From the NCBI RefSeq assembly GCF_027257155.1, contig NZ_JAPWDU010000003.1, forward strand, positions 124,001 to 188,000: 64,000 nucleotides of DNA. Direction: 5' to 3'. A program made the translations under genes and the position numbers. Positions 1 to 7,986 of this stretch are shown here, in pieces (position 1 is the first letter of the stretch; each line of letters begins with the position of its first letter). A model generated the notes under the pieces. That model saw nothing but the letters and a program-made list of their open reading frames with translations, did no database searches and was not told where the DNA came from. This DNA is from Cerasicoccus sp. TK19100 (GTDB lineage: Bacteria; Verrucomicrobiota; Verrucomicrobiia; Opitutales; Cerasicoccaceae).

Positions 1-46
1 GGACACCGTCGAAACCACGCCGGAAGTCGCCACCGAAGCGCAAACC

Positions 47-763
47 ATGATCCACAGCAAGGGCTTGGTGAAGGTTTACGGGAAGCGCGAGGTTGTTTCC
101 GGCGTCGATCTAAACGTCAACTCCGGCGAGGTAGTCGGCCTGCTCGGGCCCAACGGCGCGGGTAAGACCACCACGTTTTACATGATCGTCGGCCTCGTCC
201 CTGCCACACGCGGGCAGGTCTTTCTGGACGATCAAGACATCACCAAGCTGCCCATGTATCGCCGCGCGCGGCTGGGCTTGGGCTACCTGCCGCAGGAGGC
301 CAGCGTCTTCCGCAAGCTTTCGGTGTATGACAACATTTTGGCCATCGTCCAGACGCTGAAAGTGCCCCGCAAGGAGCGCCACGACTACGTGATGGCTCAC
401 CTGGAGGAGCTCGGTCTCGATCACCTGGCCAAGCAAAAGGCCTACACCCTTAGCGGCGGCGAGCGTCGCCGGTTGGAGATAACCCGCGCCATGGTTTCGC
501 GCCCGCGCTTCATGCTGCTCGACGAGCCCTTTAGCGGCGTCGACCCCAAGAGCGTTGACGAGGTGCAGGACATCATCCTGGGCCTGAAGAGCAAAAACAT
601 CGGCATCCTCATCACCGACCACAACGTCCGCGAAACCCTAAAGATCGTCGACCGTGCCTACCTCATCCACCAGGGCAAGGTTCTCTCCGAGGGCACCAGC
701 GACTTCCTCGTCAACGACGAGAAAAGCCGCGAATACTACCTGGGCCGCGGGTTTACGCTGTAG
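47..763 (+). CDS. lptB: LPS export ABC transporter ATPase LptB (5' end uncertain)
   Basis: Cytoplasmic ATPase of the LptBFG complex, which extracts lipopolysaccharide from the inner membrane and pushes it along the Lpt bridge. From the ATG at 47 the protein has 238 residues, the normal LptB length, with Walker A GPNGAGKTT (34-42), the signature LSGGERRR near 136-143, and Walker B followed by the LptB-type LLDEPFSGVDP. The same frame stays open from base 2 to the ATG (15 codons, GC-rich third positions), while the next frame stops at 48-50. So either the start lies outside the window or an upstream domain is fused. Function is secure; the start is not. Confidence 0.93.
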   Translation: MIHSKGLVKVYGKREVVSGVDLNVNSGEVVGLLGPNGAGKTTTFYMIVGLVPATRGQVFLDDQDITKLPMYRRARLGLGYLPQEASVFRKLSVYDNILAIVQTLKVPRKERHDYVMAHLEELGLDHLAKQKAYTLSGGERRRLEITRAMVSRPRFMLLDEPFSGVDPKSVDEVQDIILGLKSKNIGILITDHNVRETLKIVDRAYLIHQGKVLSEGTSDFLVNDEKSREYYLGRGFTL

Positions 764-767
764 TGCG

Positions 768-1760
768 TTAATATCCCGATGTATACATCGAGCGGCGCCG
801 GTAGGTCCTTAATCCATCCGGCGAAGGCGCCGGGTAGTAGTAGTGTTGCCCATTGGCTATTCGCTGGTAGTGGTCCGGGGGCAATATTTCCAACTCAATC
901 AACTTTTCGATGCCTTGCTTAAGCTTTTGCTCAGCCGCATCTTTATCCCCACGCTCATCGAGTATCTTGCTCCATCTTATATTGTAGTAGGCACCCCGCT
1001 TTTCGTCAGCCTGCGAGATGGCGGTTTCCATGGCTCGGTCTGATTCACCATAGCGTTGCATGGCATTGAGAATGCGCGCCTCGAAGTAATAATCGTAGTA
1101 CTGGAAATTTTCCGGTGCTATTTGCTGAACGGTAGCTAGGGCCTCCGGATATTGCTCCAGATCATAGTATTGGCCAGCGAGGTTACGGCGAATGATGTCC
1201 GGCCCAGGGTTCCAAAAATCAAGCAGCACCTTATACTGCTCCACCGAAGCCTTTTTGTATTTTGCCTCTTTGCCATCGGACGCCACCGTGGCAAAGGTCC
1301 ACACGACAAAAGGCTGGCTAGGATACTGTTTCGCCAATGCATAGAACTGCTCGAAGTCGGTATCGAAATCAGTGTTATTCATCATACGCACCGCGTACAG
1401 TGAGGAGCGCCCTTCAAGTGTATTTGGCAATGCTTTGCCAATAGTCAAGTAGAGCTTCTCGGCCTTCTCTTCCTTGCCATAAGCATTGTAGACCGTGGCC
1501 CGCAGGAAGATGGACCGGTAGTCAAAGTCGGTCAATTCTCCCTCCTCATGATCCTTGCTAAACTGGTTTAGCCAGCGGTTTACCGATTTTAGGTCGTTCG
1601 ACTGAATCGAAGACTCAAACCAAATATTATCATTCAGGTATCCCGGCGGTTCTTCGATCGGCTTGATCCCGCCCATCGGCTCCGCTTGGGGAATCGATGG
1701 CGAGTCGTCACAACCCCACATTAAACAAACCAGGAATATTAGGCTACATCTGATAATCAC
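768..1760 (-). CDS. Predicted TPR-like lipoprotein
   Basis: A 330-residue protein beginning with a short hydrophobic signal and a lipobox ending in Cys (LMWGC, near residue 17), so it is probably lipid-anchored and periplasmic. The mature part is helical with paired aromatic/Ala patterns (YDLEQYPEALATV, RYGESDRAMETAI) typical of degenerate tetratricopeptide repeats, which usually mediate protein-protein contacts. It is convergent with lptB, with only 4 bp between the stops, so it is not in that operon. Its base composition is visibly more AT-rich than the flanking genes, hinting at different ancestry. No specific function can be assigned. Confidence 0.8.
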   Translation of the reverse strand: MIIRCSLIFLVCLMWGCDDSPSIPQAEPMGGIKPIEEPPGYLNDNIWFESSIQSNDLKSVNRWLNQFSKDHEEGELTDFDYRSIFLRATVYNAYGKEEKAEKLYLTIGKALPNTLEGRSSLYAVRMMNNTDFDTDFEQFYALAKQYPSQPFVVWTFATVASDGKEAKYKKASVEQYKVLLDFWNPGPDIIRRNLAGQYYDLEQYPEALATVQQIAPENFQYYDYYFEARILNAMQRYGESDRAMETAISQADEKRGAYYNIRWSKILDERGDKDAAEQKLKQGIEKLIELEILPPDHYQRIANGQHYYYPAPSPDGLRTYRRRSMYTSGY

Positions 1761-1867
1761 AAGGTTAGGAATCTACGACGCATGAAATCATGTCCAGAGA
1801 TAATCTCGTTTTCTGCTAAAACTTAATAATCAGCGAGACTTCAATGACAACGTAGCGCATGGCTGAC

Positions 1868-1886
1868 CTAACTTGGTTAGTTTTTT
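1868..1886 (+). terminator. Weak hairpin followed by six T
   Basis: A 5-bp stem (CTAAC 1868-1872, GTTAG 1876-1880) with a three-base loop, followed directly by TTTTTT. It lies in the 260-bp gap between the lipoprotein start and hprK, where no + strand gene is visible upstream. It could end a short transcript, or be chance. Confidence 0.25.
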
Positions 1887-1977
1887 CTCCTTAACCATGC
1901 GGCCTAGCGGGCGACCTTCAGGATTTAGCCAACGCAGGTATTGCCAGCCTTGGACGAATGCGTCTAATCTTTTTGAA

Positions 1978-2004
1978 ACCTGCCCGGGAAAGGCAGGTCT
2001 TTTA
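1978..2004 (+). terminator. Hairpin plus T-run just upstream of hprK
   Basis: A perfect 7-bp stem (ACCTGCC 1978-1984, GGCAGGT 1992-1998) with a 7-base loop, followed by CTTTTA and ending only about 16 bases before the hprK ATG. As a terminator it would have nothing obvious to terminate, so an attenuator in the hprK leader is an alternative reading. Confidence 0.4.
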
Positions 2005-2020
2005 ATCCACGCAAACCACG

Positions 2021-3004
2021 ATGCCCCGCGCCGAAACCAAAGCCAACGAGACCATCTCCGTGAAGGACTTTTATCAGTCCTACCAGGCAGAGCTTGGGCT
2101 GGAGCTGGTTACCGGTCAGTCGGGGCTGGCGAAGGTCATCCGCGACACCAGTATCAACCGCCCGGCGCTGGCGCTGGTCGGCTATTTCCGCTACTTTGCC
2201 AACAAGCGCATCCAGCTCTTTGGTGCGGGGGAAATGGCCTTTCTGCGGGATATGCCGGCGGAAAAACAGATCTCTGTGCTGCGCGATATCTTTGCCAAGC
2301 ACGTGCCCTGCGTGATCATCAGCCGGAACCTCGCCCCCACCAAGCCCCTGCGCGACGAAGCCGAGGCCCACGGCGTGCCCCTGCTCCGCACCCCGCTTTC
2401 GACCAAGGAATTTCTCACCCAGGCGACCATTCTACTGGAGTCCCGCTTCGCGCCGACCACCACCTGCCACGGCACCCTGCTCGACGTGAAGGGCATCGGC
2501 GTGATTATACGCGGCCGCAGCGGTGTGGGCAAAAGCGAGTGCGCGCTGGCCCTCATTGAGCGCGGGCACAGCCTCGTCGCGGACGACCTCGTCTATGCGC
2601 GCCTGGAGTCGGAAAACGAAGTCATCGGCAGCGCCGCCGAGCTTGGCCGGGGTTACATGGAGTGCCGTGGCCTGGGCATCATCAACGTGGCCGACATGTT
2701 TGGCATCCGCTCCGTGCGGATGGATAAGCGCATCGACCTGGTGATCACTTTTGAAGAATGGCGCCCCGGAATGCCTGAAGAACGCACCGGTCTAGAGAGG
2801 AATTATTACGAGATTCTCGGTGCCAAAATTCCCCATATCGAGATCCCCGTTAAGCCCGGCCGCGATATGGCCCGCCTCACCGAAGCCGCAGCCATGGTCC
2901 AAGCGCTTCGCAACATGGGGCACGACTCTGCACAAGAGTTTAATGATCAACTCATTGCGCACATGGAGAACATGGGCGGCACCAGCGCTGGAACCCCAAA
3001 GTAG
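2021..3004 (+). CDS. hprK: HPr kinase/phosphorylase
   Basis: Bifunctional enzyme that phosphorylates HPr on a serine with ATP or PPi and reverses the reaction, linking carbon status to regulation. The 327 residues match the family: an N-terminal domain (about 12-140), the conserved [11 protein letters not shown] stretch (150-160), Walker A GRSGVGKS (165-172), the ADD acidic pair shortly after it, and the HprK signature [13 protein letters not shown] near 218. The start ATG follows a hairpin/T-run (1978-2004), and a weak terminator-like hairpin follows the stop. No HPr gene is adjacent. The family assignment is firm; which sugars it senses cannot be read from the sequence. Confidence 0.95.
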   Translation: MPRAETKANETISVKDFYQSYQAELGLELVTGQSGLAKVIRDTSINRPALALVGYFRYFANKRIQLFGAGEMAFLRDMPAEKQISVLRDIFAKHVPCVIISRNLAPTKPLRDEAEAHGVPLLRTPLSTKEFLTQATILLESRFAPTTTCHGTLLDVKGIGVIIRGRSGVGKSECALALIERGHSLVADDLVYARLESENEVIGSAAELGRGYMECRGLGIINVADMFGIRSVRMDKRIDLVITFEEWRPGMPEERTGLERNYYEILGAKIPHIEIPVKPGRDMARLTEAAAMVQALRNMGHDSAQEFNDQLIAHMENMGGTSAGTPK

Positions 3005-3053
3005 CCCACCATGCACGACATGAACCAACTTTTCCGCCAATTCGTAACAGAAA

Positions 3054-3080
3054 AACACACAGACAATGTGTTACATTTTT
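3054..3080 (+). terminator. Possible hprK terminator
   Basis: A 6-bp AT-rich stem (AACACA 3054-3059, TGTGTT 3067-3072) followed by ACATTTTT, 50 bases after the hprK stop. The stem is weak, so confidence is limited. Confidence 0.35.
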
Positions 3081-3560
3081 GTGGGGATTACGTCAGAAAA
3101 TAAAGTTGAACCAACACCGGGTATAAATGCTGCTTCTGAAACACATCTGTAACTTGTTCACTTTGCGTCAGTTCGAAAGACTTTCGCAATCGGGCGAATT
3201 GCAACTACAGGGTGACAAACAATACACTTTCCCGATGTGGATAAGATGCGAACAACTTCAACTCGACAATTCACAGCCCGCCAAATTTACTCATTCCCTT
3301 CTGTTCTACTGAAGTTGCGGCAATCCCGACCCGACCTAATGCGCACGGCATTGCCTACCCACCATCCAAACAAGCTCTAATTTTATAAATTCATAACAAA
3401 CAACAACTTAACATCTTGAAGACCTAATTATCATTTCCCGGCAAACCTCTCGGCACCTAGGTTGGCTATACACCCGCCATCTCCAACCCGCCGAAACCCC
3501 AGGTTCGCCTTTCCGAATTTTTAGTAACTGTGAATAAACCTGCGAATTTTTGTGACAGGA
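3081..3560. other. Candidate replication origin upstream of dnaA
   Basis: A gene-free stretch of about 480 bp, partly AT-rich (around 3370-3430), directly upstream of dnaA. It contains a perfect reverse-strand DnaA box, TGTGGATAA, at 3236-3244, and TGTGAATAA (reverse of TTATTCACA, matching TTATNCACA) at 3529-3537. A weaker match, CAATTCACA, lies at 3267-3275. A 61-codon open frame at 3127-3312 has no protein-like features. Two good boxes beside dnaA are compatible with oriC or with DnaA autoregulation of its own promoter; the sequence alone cannot decide. Confidence 0.45.
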
Positions 3561-4970
3561 ATGCTTAACGAAACTGTAAATTTCCAACTCTGGGACACCG
3601 TAAAAAGCGACTTTTCCGGCCTTTTCCCCAGCGATGTGTTTCGAACCTGGTTCGAACCACTGCGTTGCGTCAGTGAATCTGACGATTGCGTCACGCTGGG
3701 CGCGCCCAATGACTTTGCCGTCATTTGGATTCAGGACAATTATATGGACCTGATTACACGTCGCCTTCAGGAAGCCGCCGGACGCACGATCAAGCTAAAC
3801 GTCGTCGTGGACGACGAAGCTGCCGCCAAGGCCGAGAGCCTCGAGCGCGCCAAAGTGGAAACCGCCTCCAGCATGCGTCCGGGCGTGGAAGCCGCCGCAC
3901 CGGTCAACCGCGTCAGCGTGTCCGATGCCAACCGTCCCAGCCTGATCCTCAACCCGAAGAACAACTTCGAGAACTTCGTCATTGGGCCCGGCAACCAAAT
4001 GGCACAAGCCGCGAGCTTCGCGGTGGCCAATACCCCGGGCAAGGCCTACAACCCGCTGTTCCTCTTTGGCGACACCGGTCTGGGCAAAACCCACCTGATG
4101 CACTCCATTGCGCACCATATCCTGACCACCCGTCCGGATACCCGCATTGCCTACGTTTCGACGGAGAAGTTTACCAACGAGTACATCGAGGCCATCCAGC
4201 ACAACAACGTGACCCGTTTCCGCCAGCGCTACCGCCAGGTGGACGTGCTGCTGATCGACGATATTCACTTCCTCTCCGGCAAGGAACGCATCCAGGAGGA
4301 GTTCTTCCACACCTTCAACGAACTCTTCGAGCGCCAGAAACAAATCGTGCTTTCCAGCGACCGTCCCGCCAGCGAGATTGCCCGCCTGGAGGCGCGCCTC
4401 GTATCCCGCTTCCAGTGGGGCTTCATGGCCGACATCCAGCCGCCGGACTACGAAACGCGCATGGCGATCATCCGCAAGAAGGCGCACAACATGAATCTGG
4501 ACCTGCCGGACAACATCCTCGACTTCCTGGCCGAGCGCGTGTCCCGCAACGTCCGCCGCATGGAAGGTGCCCTCACCCGCGTGGCTGGCTACGCCGCTCT
4601 CATGAAGGGCACGCTCGATATCGACACCGTTGAAACCCTCCTCAAGGACATCCTCCACGAGGAAGCGCAGACACAGGTAACGATCGAGAAGATTCAGCAA
4701 AAGGTGGCCGACTACCACAAGCTCCGCCTCGGAGATATGGTCAGCAAGCGCCGCCCGGCCAACATCGCCTTCCCGCGCCAGATCGCCATGTATCTCAGCC
4801 GCGTGCTCACCAGCCACTCGCTGCAGGAAATTGGCGACGCCTTCGGTGGTCGCGACCACGGCACCGTGATCCACGCCTGCAAGACTGTGGAAAACATCAT
4901 GGACCAGGACGACTCCGTCACCCGCACCGTCGACTACCTGAAAAAGCAACTCACCTCCGGCCGCTCCTAA
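3561..4970 (+). CDS. dnaA: Chromosomal replication initiator DnaA
   Basis: Binds DnaA boxes at the origin and opens the duplex to load the replicative helicase. It has the standard domains: an N-terminal helicase-contact domain (FPSDVFRTWFEPL near the start), a variable linker (about 95-130), an AAA+ core with Walker A GDTGLGKTHL and Walker B LLIDDIHFLSG, and a C-terminal DNA-binding helix-turn-helix carrying GRDHGTVIHACKTV. I chose ATG 3561; GTG 3552 in the same frame adds three residues, and neither has a well-placed Shine-Dalgarno. A strong intrinsic terminator follows at 5072-5105. No dnaN or gyrB follows, unlike the classical arrangement. Confidence 0.97.
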   Translation: MLNETVNFQLWDTVKSDFSGLFPSDVFRTWFEPLRCVSESDDCVTLGAPNDFAVIWIQDNYMDLITRRLQEAAGRTIKLNVVVDDEAAAKAESLERAKVETASSMRPGVEAAAPVNRVSVSDANRPSLILNPKNNFENFVIGPGNQMAQAASFAVANTPGKAYNPLFLFGDTGLGKTHLMHSIAHHILTTRPDTRIAYVSTEKFTNEYIEAIQHNNVTRFRQRYRQVDVLLIDDIHFLSGKERIQEEFFHTFNELFERQKQIVLSSDRPASEIARLEARLVSRFQWGFMADIQPPDYETRMAIIRKKAHNMNLDLPDNILDFLAERVSRNVRRMEGALTRVAGYAALMKGTLDIDTVETLLKDILHEEAQTQVTIEKIQQKVADYHKLRLGDMVSKRRPANIAFPRQIAMYLSRVLTSHSLQEIGDAFGGRDHGTVIHACKTVENIMDQDDSVTRTVDYLKKQLTSGRS

Positions 4971-4986
4971 AGCAGCGTGCCGGCCC

Positions 4987-5007
4987 GGGCTGAGCCTGTC
5001 GAAGCCC
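4987..5007. repeat. Short palindromic repeat (CTGAGCCTGTCGAAG type)
   Basis: Contains CTGAGCCTGTCGAAG flanked by arms GGGCT (4987-4991) and AGCCC (5003-5007), so the unit can form a small hairpin. The core string is familiar from many bacterial genomes as a dispersed intergenic repeat. It lies between the dnaA stop and its terminator. Confidence 0.55.
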
Positions 5008-5069
5008 TGCACCCAGAGTTTTACGCCTTGCGCAAATGCGGCGGGGCAAAGAGCTACGAGAATAAATTT

Positions 5070-5106
5070 AGCCCGACCGTCCAGTAAATGGCGGTCGGGT
5101 TTTTCT
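5070..5106 (+). terminator. Intrinsic terminator of dnaA
   Basis: A perfect 8-bp GC-rich stem (CCCGACCG 5072-5079, CGGTCGGG 5092-5099) with a 12-base loop, followed by six T interrupted only by a C. It sits about 100 bases after the dnaA stop. Confidence 0.85.
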
Positions 5107-5412
5107 TGGAATGCCACCTTCTCCGGCACCGTTGCCTTGCCCGCTGGAATGGTTATGGAGTGCGCCAGCCCTCTGGCGCTTTAGCATTTTGGACGACGCG
5201 CAACCCTCCGCCGCGAGCGAATCCTGCCTGCGTTTCATCCACCTTGGCATGCGCAGAAAATCCTATGCGGCAGAGGCCTGCCGCACGCCAAAGCCTGCTA
5301 AACGCATCGCTCGAATGACCGCTCCCTGTAGCAAACTTGGAACCGTTTTCCAGTTGAAAACCAGTGCGATAGAGTTAAATTTCCAACTTGTTCCCATACC
5401 ACTACGCTAACC
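5107..5412. other. Gene-free stretch between dnaA terminator and acylphosphatase
   Basis: About 300 bp with no convincing coding frame on either strand; the open frames here have low-complexity, Pro/Arg-rich translations. It holds one compact hairpin (GCGCCAG 5162-5168, CTGGCGC 5173-5179, 4-base loop) followed by TTTAGCATTTT, which could end a small RNA. The acylphosphatase promoter must also lie here. Confidence 0.3.
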
Positions 5413-5709
5413 ATGCCTGAATTCACCATGTCTGAGAAAATCTACCGCGAAGAAGTGCACTTCACTGGTCGCGTGCAGGGCGTCGGTTTTCGCTACGCCA
5501 CGCTCCAGGTCGCCAAGGAATTCGAAGTCACTGGCGAGGTGAAAAACCTGCCCGACGGCCGCGTTTACCTTTGCGCAGAAGGCGCTGAGCGGGAAGTCGT
5601 GGCCTTCCGAGAAGAGCTGGAAGACCGCATGAGCCCCTTTATCCGCGAGTCGGAAATAAAATCTGACTTCCGCCCCTCTTCCTACAAGAGCTTCGAGATC
5701 ACCCGCTAA
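5413..5709 (+). CDS. Acylphosphatase
   Basis: Small cytosolic enzyme hydrolysing carboxyl-phosphate bonds such as in acetyl phosphate or carbamoyl phosphate. At 98 residues it has the usual length, with the family signature GRVQGVGFR carrying the phosphate-binding Arg, and NLPDGRV carrying the catalytic Asn. The ATG at 5413 is used; an in-frame ATG at 5428 would give a start closer to most family members. It stands alone between a terminator-bounded dnaA and an unrelated membrane protein. Confidence 0.9.
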   Translation: MPEFTMSEKIYREEVHFTGRVQGVGFRYATLQVAKEFEVTGEVKNLPDGRVYLCAEGAEREVVAFREELEDRMSPFIRESEIKSDFRPSSYKSFEITR

Positions 5710-5749
5710 GGATCGATGTAAGCTCAATCATACGAGAAGAACGAAACTT

Positions 5750-6223
5750 ATGAGCAAAGCCGATTATGTCTCGTATTCAGGATTTGGAAAACGGGAGTAT
5801 TTTCTGACGGGACAGACCCTGACTATTAAGGGTGAAGTTCCGCAAAAAGGTGATTTCGAAGCATCATTCAATCTGAAAGATACAAGTCCAGAATTTGACC
5901 GTTTAAATATCCGTGCAGATCTGCCAGTTGTTTATTTTTTAGTGGTTGGGGTGATTGGCTTTGGGGCATATTTGATGGAAACCAAAGTCTTAAATTTAGA
6001 CAAATTCGACGTGCTTCCAATCTTGACCATACTTTTCACGTGTTTGTGGATTATGTTCATGGTGGTGAATGCCTTGCAAAAGCATAAAATAGCACGTTTC
6101 AAAAATCACAGTGGCACCGTTCTTTTTGACATCATTTCCTCCATAACGAAGGTCGATACCTATGATGAGTTTGTTGCAAAAACCATAGATGTGATAAAAG
6201 ATACCCAGCAAGCAACCAACTGA
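5750..6223 (+). CDS. Unknown protein with two membrane helices
   Basis: I do not recognise this 157-residue protein. It has a polar N-terminal segment (1-60) with a beta-rich look, two hydrophobic helices at about 63-80 and 88-110 that probably form a membrane hairpin, and a basic then polar C-terminal tail (about 112-157). Codon use and base composition are clearly more AT-rich than the genes on both sides, like the lipoprotein at 768-1760. It is codirectional with acylphosphatase and the ABC cassette, with gaps of about 40 and 27 bp, but no functional link is evident. Confidence 0.7.
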   Translation: MSKADYVSYSGFGKREYFLTGQTLTIKGEVPQKGDFEASFNLKDTSPEFDRLNIRADLPVVYFLVVGVIGFGAYLMETKVLNLDKFDVLPILTILFTCLWIMFMVVNALQKHKIARFKNHSGTVLFDIISSITKVDTYDEFVAKTIDVIKDTQQATN

Positions 6224-6250
6224 TGAGACTTCATTAATTGCCCCAAATAG

Positions 6251-7141
6251 ATGAGCGAACCCGCAATCCGCATCAACAACCTCACCAAGGACTTCCGTAT
6301 CGGCGTCCGCGGCGTCAAGCTGCGCGCCGTCGACGATGTGTCCCTAGAGATTCACGACAACCAGATTTTCGGCCTGCTCGGGCCCAACGGCTGCGGCAAA
6401 AGCACGACGATGAAGATCGTCCTCGGCCTCCTGGAGCCAACCCGCGGCGAATGCTCGATCTACGGCGTCAACAGCCACTCGGTGAAGTCGCGCATCAACG
6501 TGGGCTTCCTCCCCGAAGCGCCCTATTTTTACAAGTTCCTCTCCGGCCGCGAGCTCGTGCGCTACTACGCGCGCATCTGCGGCGTGGCCAAAGACGAGAT
6601 CGGCGACCGCACCGAGGAGGTGCTCAAGCTGGTCTCGATGGAAAACGCCGCGCATCGCCGCGTGGGCACCTACTCCAAAGGCATGCTCCAGCGCATCGGC
6701 ATTGCCCAGGCCCTTGTGCACGATCCCAAACTGATCGTGCTCGATGAGCCCACTGCCGGCGTCGACCCCATCGGCTCGCACGCCATTGCCGAGCTGATCA
6801 TGGCGCTCAAGGAGCGCGGAAAAACCGTCATGCTTTGCTCCCACCTGCTCGCACAGGTCGAGGGTGTTTGCGACCGCGTGGCCATCATGAGCCGCGGCAA
6901 GCTGGTGCTTGAGGGCGGGGTGGACGAGCTTTTGGAAAAAGAAGACCAGCGCAGCCTGATCATTGGCGACTACAACGCCGAGGCGCAAAAGGAGATCGAA
7001 GCCGTGCTCGAAAAATACGGCTCCAAGCTGATGAAGGTCGAGGCACCGCGCATCAGCCTGGACCGGCTCTTTTTGCAGCACACCGACGCCGCTGCGATTG
7101 GCTCGGGGCAGGATGTTAAAGACAAGGAGGACAAACGATGA
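6251..7141 (+). CDS. ABC-2 type transporter ATP-binding protein
   Basis: ATPase subunit of an exporter or membrane-remodelling ABC system of the CcmA/NatA kind. The 296 residues contain Walker A GPNGCGKST, a signature in the form YSKGMLQRIGIAQAL (SKGM replacing LSGGQ, common in this subfamily), Walker B LIVLDEPTAGVDP and the switch His in CSHLL. A C-terminal extension of about 70 residues follows the core. Its stop overlaps the start of the permease gene (ATGA), so the two are translationally coupled, and a TPR membrane protein follows 3 bp after the permease. The substrate cannot be told. Confidence 0.92.
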   Translation: MSEPAIRINNLTKDFRIGVRGVKLRAVDDVSLEIHDNQIFGLLGPNGCGKSTTMKIVLGLLEPTRGECSIYGVNSHSVKSRINVGFLPEAPYFYKFLSGRELVRYYARICGVAKDEIGDRTEEVLKLVSMENAAHRRVGTYSKGMLQRIGIAQALVHDPKLIVLDEPTAGVDPIGSHAIAELIMALKERGKTVMLCSHLLAQVEGVCDRVAIMSRGKLVLEGGVDELLEKEDQRSLIIGDYNAEAQKEIEAVLEKYGSKLMKVEAPRISLDRLFLQHTDAAAIGSGQDVKDKEDKR

Positions 7142-7983
7142 ACGGCTCATCCGTAGGACGCGTGGGGCTCATCGCCCGCAATACATTCCTGGAGGCCGTC
7201 CGCCAGAAATTCTTTAACGTGCTCGTGATCCTCTCCATCGCGATGATCGCCAGTGCGAACTTCTTCCGCCAGTTCGATTTCGGCAGCTCGGAGCTCAAGT
7301 TCATTGCCGACTTCGGCATGGGCGCGGTGTTGCTGTTTGGCTCGATCCTGGCCGTGGTGGTGACCGCCCAGCTCTTCTTTAGCGAGATCGAGAACCGCAC
7401 TGCGCTGACCATGCTCGCCAAGCCGGTTCACCGCTGGGAGTTCATTGCGGGCAAGTTCCTCGGCGTGTTTTGCGTGTTGTTTGCCTTCGTCGGGCTGATG
7501 CTGCTCTTGCTGGCGGCCGTGCTCTACTGGCGCGAATCCTCGCTGATGCATCACCATGATCACCAAGACGAGTTCGGCGAGCACCGGCTGGTCAATTACG
7601 TGGGCATGTTCCAGTTGGTCTTCTCCGAAGTGCTCAAGTTTGGCATCCTCGCCGCGATCACGCTGTTCATCGCCAGCTTCTCCAATACCAACCTTTACAC
7701 GGTCATCATCTCGTTCTTCGTGCTGATGATCTGCCAGCTCCAATACATCGCACGCGACAGCTGGACGAACCTCGACAACCCCATCCTGCGCGGGCTGGTC
7801 TGGTTCCTCTCCCTGCTCTTCCCGAACCTGCAAATGTTCAACGTCGGCGAGCAGCTAACCTTTCCCACGGCAGACGCCACGCTATCCACCGGCGGCTACC
7901 TCGGGCTTCTGGCCTACGGCGCGGTTTACATCACCGCGCTGCTGGCTCTGTCCGCCTATTCCTTCCGCCGCCGCGAGATCTAA
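7138..7983 (+). CDS. ABC-2 family transporter permease
   Basis: Membrane partner of the preceding ATPase. The 281-residue protein has about six hydrophobic helices: one near 25-45, one near 60-80 (GAVLLFGSILAVVVTAQLFF), one near 105-128, further ones in the middle, and one at the C-terminus. It carries the sequence ENRTALTMLAKPVHRWEFIAGKFLG that marks ABC-2 permeases of the gliding/NosY type. A His/Asp-rich loop (about 137-145, HHHDHQDEF) is unusual and may bind metal. The start codon overlaps the stop of the ATPase gene. Confidence 0.88.
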   Translation: MNGSSVGRVGLIARNTFLEAVRQKFFNVLVILSIAMIASANFFRQFDFGSSELKFIADFGMGAVLLFGSILAVVVTAQLFFSEIENRTALTMLAKPVHRWEFIAGKFLGVFCVLFAFVGLMLLLLAAVLYWRESSLMHHHDHQDEFGEHRLVNYVGMFQLVFSEVLKFGILAAITLFIASFSNTNLYTVIISFFVLMICQLQYIARDSWTNLDNPILRGLVWFLSLLFPNLQMFNVGEQLTFPTADATLSTGGYLGLLAYGAVYITALLALSAYSFRRREI

Positions 7984-7986
7984 CCC

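Noticed and set aside
3127-3312. 61-codon + strand open frame between hprK and dnaA
   Set aside because: No motif, atypical composition, and it overlaps a perfect DnaA box; better read as part of the dnaA control or origin region.
3795-5129. Long minus-strand open frame (444 codons) opposite dnaA
   Set aside because: It lies antisense to dnaA, whose protein is unmistakable; the frame is open only because of GC-rich codon structure, and its translation has no domain features.
5111-5410. 99-codon + strand open frame before the acylphosphatase gene
   Set aside because: Translation is Pro/Arg/Ser-rich without structure, and the region contains a compact hairpin; no support for a protein.
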